DNA of 64,000 nt from NCBI RefSeq assembly GCF_025751585.1, contig NZ_JAOWKX010000002.1, positions 465,662 through 529,661 on the forward strand, in the 5' to 3' direction. This document shows, piece after piece, positions 1 to 7,591 of this stretch. The DNA comes from Fluctibacter corallii. Its GTDB lineage: Bacteria; Pseudomonadota; Gammaproteobacteria; Enterobacterales; Alteromonadaceae. The translations under genes and the position numbers were made by a program. Position 1 is the first letter of the stretch. The number at the start of each line of letters is the position of its first letter. The notes beneath the pieces were generated by a model. The model did no database searches. It was not told where the DNA came from and saw only the letters and a program-made list of their open reading frames with translations.

Positions 1-1206
1 GCAACTCGCAATAAGGTAAGGGCTTCCACCTTGAGTACGGCGCTAAAAGCCAAACTATCCCATAGTTTTGATATCCATGGCGACGATTGTTTGACTGGCA
101 TCTGTAAATCCGGCTCAACGGTTGAGATAAGCAACAATATCTTTCAATCTGACAAACCTGCCATTCGTGTTAGGGGGATTCCCTCTAATCGTGCCATTAT
201 CCGTAGCAATACTTATCCGGCGACAGTAACCAAGTCTAACGCTCTGCAAGCCGACTTTGATGCGAAGAAACCCAATGCCGATTTTATCGGTAGGTGCGAT
301 GATGCAGGCTCGACCATCAGTGGCGGAAAAACGCTTTATGCCTGGCTTTCAGGTACAAGTGGGTTTGGAAGCAAACAGGTCATTTCCAGACAGCTCCCGA
401 ATAAACCCACTAACTTTGGTGAATTTGACGGGACCACTGGAGATGAAATCTTCTTCTTTGATAGGGATAACTATTGGCGAGTTTTAGGTTTTCGCGCAGC
501 GTCAGGCGAAGATAAGTTGCAATGCGGTAGCGTTTATAAAACACCAACTACAAGCCCGGCATTCCTGACAGGCCAGTTTGGGGGGGCAGGCAGTTATGAA
601 GATCTGTTCCGCTATAACGTGAAGACGAGTAATGGTATCACTTACCGCGAATTTCAGATATTTAAAATGGGTTATAGCACAACCTATGACCGAAGCTTTA
701 TAGACAGTACTGTTGATAAAACTGAGGTAGGCTCGCAGGATTTCAGTCAAATGCATATTGGCGATTTCGATGGCGACGGAATTGATGAAGTACTGCGTGC
801 TAACGGTAGCCGTTGGGACGTGTTCGATGTAAGCGCCAAGAACTGGTCTACTTTGAGAGCGTCAAACATCACGGCCAACTATATCAAAGTGGGTAAATTT
901 GATGTTGGGGCAATTTCTGATGTTTTTTATAGTCATAACGGCACTTGGTATCTGTCGAATGCTGGTACTTCAACTCCGGTAGCATTGCGGACTTCCAGTG
1001 TTCCTTCAAACCAGATGGCCGTTGGTGATTTTGATGGAGATGGTGTTGATGACGTGTTTTATAAACAAGGAACAAACTGGTATTTTTATGATGTAAGACG
1101 TGATTGGATACGTGAACTGGCCACTAACCGTTCCGAACCCTTCTCCGATTTGATGTTTGCAGATATTAACGGCGACGGTAAAACGGATGTGTTGATTTAT
1201 CACTAA
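1..1206 (+). CDS. FG-GAP/VCBS repeat protein, 3' part
   Basis: The frame is open from the first base, so the true start lies upstream of the window and only the C-terminal ~400 residues are visible. The first ~65 residues (SNNIFQ, AIRVRG, AIIRSNTY) resemble the last rungs of a right-handed beta-helix. The rest carries repeated calcium-binding-like blocks: GDFDGDGIDEV, GKFDVGAISDV, GDFDGDGVDDV and ADINGDGKTDV, as in FG-GAP/VCBS propeller repeats of secreted or surface proteins. The second block has lost most acidic ligands. A polysaccharide-active or adhesive extracellular protein is an inference; no catalytic domain is visible in this part. A strong terminator follows the stop codon. Confidence 0.8.
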   Translation, partial: ATRNKVRASTLSTALKAKLSHSFDIHGDDCLTGICKSGSTVEISNNIFQSDKPAIRVRGIPSNRAIIRSNTYPATVTKSNALQADFDAKKPNADFIGRCDDAGSTISGGKTLYAWLSGTSGFGSKQVISRQLPNKPTNFGEFDGTTGDEIFFFDRDNYWRVLGFRAASGEDKLQCGSVYKTPTTSPAFLTGQFGGAGSYEDLFRYNVKTSNGITYREFQIFKMGYSTTYDRSFIDSTVDKTEVGSQDFSQMHIGDFDGDGIDEVLRANGSRWDVFDVSAKNWSTLRASNITANYIKVGKFDVGAISDVFYSHNGTWYLSNAGTSTPVALRTSSVPSNQMAVGDFDGDGVDDVFYKQGTNWYFYDVRRDWIRELATNRSEPFSDLMFADINGDGKTDVLIYH

Positions 1207-1236
1207 ACAATGTGAGGAGTCATCATCTTGTCATTT

Positions 1237-1264
1237 AAAGAGCCCTTTTGCGGGCTCTTTTTTT
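1237..1264 (+). terminator. Rho-independent terminator
   Basis: The 9-bp stem AAAGAGCCC / GGGCTCTTT with a TTTTGC loop is followed by a T-run, 30 bases after the stop of the FG-GAP gene. It closes the transcription unit entering from the left. Confidence 0.88.
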
Positions 1265-1695
1265 ATTACTGAAATCAAAGGGCGATAGCTAGGTTGATAC
1301 TTTTCCGTCACTATTCAAACACCGCCTGCAAAATCATATTTAAATAGCCTTTCATTTATTCGTTATGCGGCGTCATATCTGATGGCTCGCCTTACAGCTC
1401 GCATAGCGGAAACGCTACGATTCTCTTTATACGTATTTTCGCGTTACCTCTTAAAGTCTTTACGTTGCAGCACAACGCGCTATTCCATTCTTATCACCTC
1501 TTTAGGCTTTCTATCGCCAGCTGCTCGCTGCATCGCTTACTTTTTTGCTTTGTCGCTGAGGTGTGTTTTGGGTGTTACGTGTTGCGTTTCATGCATGAAG
1601 GAGAGGAGAACGCCCTGCCAAAAATACTAGTTAGCTTCGGTTATTACTTCATGTATACTTGGTTGACATGAGTTTCACTGGGAGGTTGATTTGAT
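1265..1695. other. Intergenic region with no convincing gene
   Basis: Two overlapping plus-strand reading frames exist here (about 1382-1630 and 1465-1671). Neither has a plausible ribosome binding site or a recognisable product; the first is rich in Ser, Arg and Leu, as non-coding frames often are. The last ~50 bases hold the leader of the MarR gene with a GGAGG at about 1681-1685. I see no repeat or RNA gene. Confidence 0.5.
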
Positions 1696-2169
1696 ATGTC
1701 AACTGAGTTCACACGGGGCGCAGCGCCATTGATGGCGTCGCAAACATTACAATTGGTGCAGCATGCCAATCAGGTGTCGCAAGCCGTGCAATCAGAGGTG
1801 TCTAAGCATTTGCAAGAAAAAGGTCACAGTACGATGACATCGTCTGCGCTAGCATTTTTGAGCGTATTAGAAGGCGGTGTGACGTGTGGCTCTGATATAG
1901 CCCGACATTTAGGCGTTTCGCGACAAATGGTGGCGAAAACAGTGAAAGAGTTGAAAAGTGCGGGCTACATTGCACAACAAAATGCGTTTGGTAAACAAAA
2001 AGAAATACTCTTAACTCAGCAAGGTGATCAGGTTCTTAACGATGCTAAGCAAGTCTTGGCTGTGATCGATAAAACCTTGTCGCAATCGTTGGGAAGTAAA
2101 CACCTGTTTGCGACTAATGAAACGCTGAAAAAGCTGAGTTTCGTTCTGGAAATGTCGGGAATGTCTTAA
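1696..2169 (+). CDS. MarR-family transcriptional regulator
   Basis: This 157-residue protein has a MarR-type winged helix: a helix-turn-helix around residues 60-90 (SDIARHLGVSRQMVAKTVKEL), then the beta-wing (QNAFGKQKEILLT) and a C-terminal dimerisation helix. MarR proteins bind palindromic operators and release them on binding phenolic or other small ligands, or on oxidation. The ATG follows GGAGG with about ten bases between. It stands alone on the plus strand, about 180 bp upstream of the nuclease operon, which it might control; no operator palindrome was identified. The ligand cannot be predicted. The assignment to the family is good; the target is inference. Confidence 0.83.
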   Translation: MSTEFTRGAAPLMASQTLQLVQHANQVSQAVQSEVSKHLQEKGHSTMTSSALAFLSVLEGGVTCGSDIARHLGVSRQMVAKTVKELKSAGYIAQQNAFGKQKEILLTQQGDQVLNDAKQVLAVIDKTLSQSLGSKHLFATNETLKKLSFVLEMSGMS

Positions 2170-2353
2170 AAGATTTACGTCAATCTACGCATAAATATGG
2201 GAGAACAGCCAGAGACATAGCACTTTACAAGTACGAACACAGACTGACCTGCTTGGTTGTTTCGTGAAGATGTAAATAGCGTTTTACTTCAGGAAGTGGT
2301 CAACGCCGTCATAGTAGCGCGAGATCTGTCACGTTTTGACAAAGGAGCGTCCT

Positions 2354-4000
2354 ATGCGTTATTTCCTCGCTATTGTGCTAACTCTGATTCTACTGTTATG
2401 TAAAACCGCTCTTGCTAGTGGTGAAGATGCCGTGCCACTTCATATTTACACATGGAATATTGAGCACCTCGCGCTACAAAACGGTCAAGGTTGTCGACCT
2501 CGTACCCAACAAGATTATGATGCATTAAAGGCCTTTGCTGAAACATTAGATGCGCATATTGTCGCTGTTCAAGAGGTTGAAAATAGCGCCGCGCTTGCGA
2601 GGATTTTTCCTGAAAATCATTGGCATATTGAAATGTCTTTTCGGCCACCGTCTCAGAGCAATAGTCGCTGTCGAGGGACGAATAATGTATTTACGGATCA
2701 ACATGTTGGTTTTGCCATTAAAAAAGGCGTGCAATATCGACGTGTAGATGACTACGTTGCCTTGCAAACCTCTGAACGAATGCGTCGTGGGGTAGAAATT
2801 GAATTGCAACATGGCGAACATCTCTTACACGTGTTGGCCGTTCATCTCAAATCAGGTTGCTTTACGGGTAGTTTGGGCGGAAATGGCGCATGCGGTACAT
2901 TGGCTGAACAAGTTACGTTGCTTGAGCAGTGGATTGATGCTCACGCACGCCATCGACACGGTTTGATGGTGCTAGGCGACTTTAATCGTCGGTTAAATGT
3001 ACCTAATGATACCGTTTGGCAAGAGATTGATGATGCTGATCCGAATGACTATGCTGAATTGGAAAAGCCGACCATCTCGGCACGTAACTGCCATCCTAAT
3101 TTTGATGAATTGATTGATCATATCGTTGTAGATCAATACTCGGCTGCTCGTATTCGCCATCCCAGAACTGCGGATTTTCCTGATTCTATGCTCTCAGATC
3201 ATTGCCCAGTGGGAGTAACGTTATTTACATCGGAATCGCGCGATGATGATAACGGCAGTGGTGACGCAGATGCACCTGATTCAGGCATTGGCATCGGATT
3301 ACGAGGCCAAGCATTACGAAACTTTTTAAAAGCAGAGTATTACAACGGCAAACATCGTGAACTAGGCTATTCATTGGCTCGTAGGCTGATGTACCGTGAG
3401 ATTGATGTAAACAATGAACGTGTAGTGGGTGTGTACTCTGGTTTTAGTCAGCCTTCAAGAGATACCACATTTCTTAATCCAATCAATGCCGAGCATACCG
3501 TTCCTCAAAGTTGGTTTCGTAAACGTGAGCCCATGAGAAGTGATATTCATCATCTCTTTCCTACCCATGAATTACCCAATAATCGACGTGGAAGCTTTCC
3601 CTTTGCTGATGTAAATGATGCAAGCACAGATACGTGGTTTGGAAGTGACGAGCAAGGACGGTTAGTCACACAAGCGAATACTCCCATCGTGGGAATAGGC
3701 GGATTCTCAGAGCTACTTAAAAATAAGGCATTTGAACCGCCAGAACACCAAAAAGGCAACACTGCCAGAGCAATAGCGTACTTTTACACTATGTATCCGG
3801 GACGAGCAGGCGATATCAAACGCATTGTGTTAGACGGTGATCTGTCTTTGCTTAACGCGTGGCATAAAGCTGATCCTGTTGACGATGCAGAGAAACGACG
3901 AGATGCAGCGATCGAGCATCACCAAGGAAACAGTAACCCATACATTTGGGATGCTACACTGATGTGTAGGGCATGGGAATTAGACGGATGTTCGCAATGA
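2354..4000 (+). CDS. Secreted two-domain nuclease (EEP domain + endonuclease I domain)
   Basis: The start is ATG 2354, six bases after AAAGGAG; an upstream TTG in frame overlaps that ribosome binding site and is rejected. Residues 1-22 form a signal peptide ending near ALA-SG. Residues ~28-295 are an endonuclease/exonuclease/phosphatase fold, with TWNIEHL, QEVEN, VHLKSGC, GDFNRRL and SDHCPVG supplying the expected metal and catalytic residues. After an acidic linker (DDDNGSGDADAPDSG), residues ~325-545 match the endonuclease I (EndA/Vvn/Dns) family, with AEHTVPQSWF carrying the catalytic His, DIHHLFPT, and the N-x-x-R-G-x-x-P-F segment. Fusion of two different DNase folds in one exported protein is unusual. 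It overlaps the next gene by ATGA. Extracellular or periplasmic DNA degradation is the likely activity. Confidence 0.85.
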   Translation: MRYFLAIVLTLILLLCKTALASGEDAVPLHIYTWNIEHLALQNGQGCRPRTQQDYDALKAFAETLDAHIVAVQEVENSAALARIFPENHWHIEMSFRPPSQSNSRCRGTNNVFTDQHVGFAIKKGVQYRRVDDYVALQTSERMRRGVEIELQHGEHLLHVLAVHLKSGCFTGSLGGNGACGTLAEQVTLLEQWIDAHARHRHGLMVLGDFNRRLNVPNDTVWQEIDDADPNDYAELEKPTISARNCHPNFDELIDHIVVDQYSAARIRHPRTADFPDSMLSDHCPVGVTLFTSESRDDDNGSGDADAPDSGIGIGLRGQALRNFLKAEYYNGKHRELGYSLARRLMYREIDVNNERVVGVYSGFSQPSRDTTFLNPINAEHTVPQSWFRKREPMRSDIHHLFPTHELPNNRRGSFPFADVNDASTDTWFGSDEQGRLVTQANTPIVGIGGFSELLKNKAFEPPEHQKGNTARAIAYFYTMYPGRAGDIKRIVLDGDLSLLNAWHKADPVDDAEKRRDAAIEHHQGNSNPYIWDATLMCRAWELDGCSQ

Positions 4001-4872
4001 AAGTGTTTGATTTTCTCGACAGAGATCGGCATCAGTATGAAATTAACCCGACAGAAGTCAAAGCGTTGCTCAAGTATGCGGCAGAGAACAAAATTTTGGT
4101 TCCAGAGCATGATCTTATCGTGCTGCAAACACATATTGTCGAATCAGATACGCAAAGAGAACACACGCTACAGGAGCAGGTACTGAACTTTGGTGAGGTT
4201 CATCGTGCGTATGCCAACCTTTGCTCCCTTACGTATCCTGTGTCTGGGCAAACAGTGGTGGATTCGAATGCTACCAAACTCTCTGTTGCTGCCATTATTG
4301 TTTTCACCGTACTCTTCTTTGGGTTGGCAATCACAAATGAAATCATGGCGTTGTACTTTGGCGATATTGATGTACCTGAAGAATCTGAACTCGCTGATAT
4401 CGTATGGTTTCAGGAATACGTGCTTAACACGTTATCGCCTCTGTTTTGGGGAGCGATAGGTAGCTGTATTTATTTGCTCAAACGTATCTCCGATTTTAAA
4501 AAAGCAAAAACGTTTTCCAGAGACAAGCTACAGGGCTGGGGAACGCGGATTACCTTGGGTGCAGTGTTAGGCGGGGTAATTCAGTATGTTTTCGATACTG
4601 ATGTGATTTCATCAAGCGGAATTGACGATAACGCGCTGGCATTGCTGGTGGGGTTGTCAGTAAAAGTGGTATACGGCGCAGTGGAAAAAACGGTCGATAC
4701 CTTAGTTGAGAAGTTTAATCTCGATGCAGTCCGAAGCGGCAAGCCCAAACAAAAGAATATTGCAGAGGCAATTGCATCGTTCGTTACTCAGCCATCTCTG
4801 AGTGATGAAGAGCGTAAAACCGTGCTGTCTGTGCTTGAAATTTATGACAAACATAAGCCTGATAAATTATGA
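3997..4872 (+). CDS. Membrane protein of unknown function, coupled to the nuclease
   Basis: I do not recognise the family. The ATG at 3997 overlaps the nuclease stop (ATGA), which favours it over the in-frame ATG 24 bases upstream. The 291-residue product has a charged N-terminal segment (~1-85) with no signal peptide, a hydrophobic helix around residues 90-115 (AAIIVFTVLFFGLAIT), a second at ~140-160 (LSPLFWGAIGSCIYLL), and two weaker hydrophobic stretches near 185-225. The C-terminal ~60 residues are hydrophilic and charged. It ends in another ATGA overlap with the MBL-fold gene. An anchor or signalling partner for the flanking exported enzymes is an inference from gene order only. Confidence 0.7.
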   Translation: MKVFDFLDRDRHQYEINPTEVKALLKYAAENKILVPEHDLIVLQTHIVESDTQREHTLQEQVLNFGEVHRAYANLCSLTYPVSGQTVVDSNATKLSVAAIIVFTVLFFGLAITNEIMALYFGDIDVPEESELADIVWFQEYVLNTLSPLFWGAIGSCIYLLKRISDFKKAKTFSRDKLQGWGTRITLGAVLGGVIQYVFDTDVISSSGIDDNALALLVGLSVKVVYGAVEKTVDTLVEKFNLDAVRSGKPKQKNIAEAIASFVTQPSLSDEERKTVLSVLEIYDKHKPDKL

Positions 4873-5999
4873 AGGTATTATTATGTTTTCTTTTAACCAC
4901 CACCTTTGCAAGCGGCTTGGGATGGGTATTAACCGCGCATGCTGTGGCACACGCGACGAGTAATCCATTAGAGATCCACTACATCAATGTTGGTCAGGGT
5001 GCGAGCACGTTAATTATTGGGCCCAATGGCACGCGAATACTTTACGATTTTGGTAATAAGAAGGGCGATGTATCTGTTGTGCCGTATTTGGATTCCCTCA
5101 ATTGGGCAAAAAAATCATTGGAATACAGTATTTTAAGCCATCGGGATAAAGATCATTTTTATGGTTACAAGGGCATTATTGAGCAGGGATATGATTTCAC
5201 TATCTTCAATTACAAACCCAGCTCCACGTTGAAAAAAGGCCTTAAGCTAAAAACCCATTGGCGAAACATCACCAAACAAACGACGGCTGGCGAAGCGGTA
5301 GCAATAAAACCGGGGCTGGATTTGTCATTGGGAAATGGCGCGAGTCTATTTGTGGTTGCCGCTGCTGGCATCTTGTTTACGGGCGAGGAAATCCATGTCA
5401 AAAATGAAAATGATTTCTCAATTTCTGTGTTGCTAAGCTATGGTCACTTTCAATTGATACTCGACGGTGATATGGGAGCAGGTAATGAGCCGTGCAGTAG
5501 CCACAACACACACCAAAAAGCCGTGCAGCAAAAAGTGGCAAGCGCGCTGCTAACAGCTGGTCGAATTGATCCTGAGTTTGGTGTCGATATCATGCATGTA
5601 TCTCATCATGGCAGTGAAAGCAGCTCGGCTGTTTCGTATGTGGCAGCCATTAAGCCCGAAGTGGCTATTGTAAGTGTGGGCAACCCGAATTGCGCTTATC
5701 GTCACCCTCACCAAAACGTGATGGACGTATTAATGGGAGAGCCCGATGCTCATCAGTGTGAATCGTTTAAACCATTGAAGGCGGTATTTCAAACTGATGT
5801 GGGTAGTGAATCCTGCACCAAAGGCAGTGCTCATAATACGGGCATAATTGGTGGCGATATTATCATCAAAACAGACGGTCAAACTGACTATACCATCTCG
5901 ACTACGGGCGTATTGTGGCAGAACAACAAGCGTAAACAAGTGAATGCGCCAGCGTCATACAAATTTTCGTTGGATGAAGTCGAATCCCAGATAGAATAG
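4869..5999 (+). CDS. Secreted ComEC-like metallo-beta-lactamase-fold hydrolase
   Basis: Residues 1-~30 are a signal peptide (LLCFLLTTTFASGLGWVLTA). The mature part matches the stand-alone ComEC/Rec2 C-terminal domain: HYINVGQGAST at the start, the metal motif SHRDKDHFYG, ILDGDMG, and MHVSHHGSESSS with the later metal-binding His, followed by VSVGNPNCAYRHPH. In ComEC this domain is proposed to degrade the non-imported DNA strand; here it has no membrane channel and would act outside the cytoplasm. The gene is translationally coupled (ATGA) to the membrane protein, making a three-gene unit with the secreted nuclease. A phosphodiesterase or nuclease role fits the neighbours, but the substrate is inference. 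Confidence 0.8.
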   Translation: MKVLLCFLLTTTFASGLGWVLTAHAVAHATSNPLEIHYINVGQGASTLIIGPNGTRILYDFGNKKGDVSVVPYLDSLNWAKKSLEYSILSHRDKDHFYGYKGIIEQGYDFTIFNYKPSSTLKKGLKLKTHWRNITKQTTAGEAVAIKPGLDLSLGNGASLFVVAAAGILFTGEEIHVKNENDFSISVLLSYGHFQLILDGDMGAGNEPCSSHNTHQKAVQQKVASALLTAGRIDPEFGVDIMHVSHHGSESSSAVSYVAAIKPEVAIVSVGNPNCAYRHPHQNVMDVLMGEPDAHQCESFKPLKAVFQTDVGSESCTKGSAHNTGIIGGDIIIKTDGQTDYTISTTGVLWQNNKRKQVNAPASYKFSLDEVESQIE

Positions 6000-6180
6000 G
6001 CTGTGTAGCGTGATTCACCTTAAGATTAAACCTGATTGTCATGGTTACGCGTAACGCTTCAGGTGTAAACAATTGGGTATTTAGGTGAGAAAAAACAGGC
6101 TAGTGTGTTTGTTTCCAACAAGATGAACATTGAAAAGACCCGAGCCGCCCGAAGGCAGCATCAGGTCCAGGAGAAAAGGG

Positions 6181-7560
6181 TTAGTCGTGTTGATGGGGCT
6201 TCGCTATACCCAACCAACTAAGTGCTGACGGTGAAAAACTCAATTCAATGTGACCTTCGACTTCCAAGTCGTCTAGATGAATTTCCAGCACGTGGTTTGC
6301 GATAGGATCTGCTACATAGGCATATGGGCCATTTTGCGCCACTGTCATAGAAAATCTCATGCCTTCAGGCATCGCTGACGTATCTTGTTCACTGACTGCC
6401 AAAGTTCTTTCTACTTCCCAATGGACTTCATTGTCATGTTGATGGGCTGCGAGCATTGACAGCACCCCAGTGCTTTCCAGCACTAAAAAGTACTTGCCGT
6501 CGTATGAGAATCCGTAAGAAACAACACGTGAAGTGGGTTGCCATTCAAGCTGCGTCATACTCTTCGTTTGGGGAGCAACATGGAGTAATATTGATTGGCT
6601 GCCACCGTGTGCAGATGCAATACCGAAGAACGACGTGCTGTGCTCGTGACCGTAAAGATTGCCAATTCTCAAATCGCCGAGTGATTCAATGTTGGCAATT
6701 TTTTCTGCGTCGAAGCTGTTACCGTGTTGATGGGCGATTAGAACACCATCACCGCAACCAAATGCTACATAGGTTTTATTTTGCGCCGCACCGTGAAGGT
6801 TAGGGCAAGTCACATCGAGTGTGTGCTCTAATTCGTACTCACCATTATGTTGATGAAAGACACCGACTTGGTCTGGGAGTATTTTATTTACCGACGTATT
6901 TTCAGCATCATCTCGTCGTAGGGTAGCAAGAAGATATTCTCCTCTCGGCTCTGCCACGCCATGCATGTTGATTGAGTACATAATGGAAGGCAATACACTG
7001 ACTTCATTCGCGATATTTGTATCTGTAATCACTTGAACAGAGGCAGGTGTATTTGATTCGGCATCGCCGTCATAAAAGATGGCCATTTGTCCTTCATGCT
7101 TGACAACGTGAGTAGGCTGGCTTCCGGCCAGCTCAAATGGACTCATGCTAGGGGCTTGTTCGTAATCATGTAAATGTGCGACGTGGTCTTCGCGCCACAG
7201 GCCACCGTCAATAAAACCGACATAGTCTTGGCTACGACTGGTAAGCACAGCAAAACGATAATCTGCTGATGCCGTCAGTGAATTCGACTCATGCATGAGA
7301 GAAAATGAGTCTATGACCGCACGGTTGTCTAAATTAACCATGCTAAGTTCCGCGCTTTCTCCCGATAAAACCGCAAGTCGGCCTAACGACTCAATGGTAA
7401 ATCCTTCATCACCATGGTCATGATGATCGTGATTATGATCGTTTTGCGGTGTTTCGATAGGGGCTTTTTCTACAATGTTGGTTTCTGCATCACCGCAACC
7501 AGAAAGCAGCAGTGTTCCTACGGTAACAGCAATGAGGTTGAGTGAAAATGGGTGTTTCAT
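6181..7560 (-). CDS. AztD-like periplasmic zinc-chaperone lipoprotein
   Basis: The N-terminus is a lipoprotein signal with lipobox LLSGC (Cys ~22), followed by a His/Asp-rich flexible stretch (HNHDHHDHGDE). The remaining ~410 residues have repeated blade-like segments with scattered His (VAHLHDYE, VFHQHNGE, GHEHSTSF, AAHQHDNE), resembling the AztD beta-propeller zinc metallochaperone. AztD normally delivers zinc to AztC of an ABC importer; no aztABC genes are visible here. It lies 31 bp downstream of the TonB zinc receptor and is probably co-transcribed with it from the Zur-controlled promoter. A role in capturing zinc that enters through the receptor is likely, but the exact partner is unknown. 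Confidence 0.75.
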   Translation of the reverse strand: MKHPFSLNLIAVTVGTLLLSGCGDAETNIVEKAPIETPQNDHNHDHHDHGDEGFTIESLGRLAVLSGESAELSMVNLDNRAVIDSFSLMHESNSLTASADYRFAVLTSRSQDYVGFIDGGLWREDHVAHLHDYEQAPSMSPFELAGSQPTHVVKHEGQMAIFYDGDAESNTPASVQVITDTNIANEVSVLPSIMYSINMHGVAEPRGEYLLATLRRDDAENTSVNKILPDQVGVFHQHNGEYELEHTLDVTCPNLHGAAQNKTYVAFGCGDGVLIAHQHGNSFDAEKIANIESLGDLRIGNLYGHEHSTSFFGIASAHGGSQSILLHVAPQTKSMTQLEWQPTSRVVSYGFSYDGKYFLVLESTGVLSMLAAHQHDNEVHWEVERTLAVSEQDTSAMPEGMRFSMTVAQNGPYAYVADPIANHVLEIHLDDLEVEGHIELSFSPSALSWLGIAKPHQHD

Positions 7561-7591
7561 TTGGTGTTCCTAACTATTGTTATTCTATTCA

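Noticed and set aside
1340..1400. GTTATGCGGCG resembling the right core of an integron attC site
   Set aside because: No matching left core, no folded palindrome and no integron integrase in the window.
1382..1671. Two overlapping plus-strand open frames before the MarR gene
   Set aside because: No ribosome binding site, no recognisable product, and composition typical of non-coding frames.
6044..6055. GTTACGCGTAAC palindrome, also present at 42501-42512
   Set aside because: A 12-bp palindrome found twice in unrelated settings, once inside a coding region; best treated as chance.
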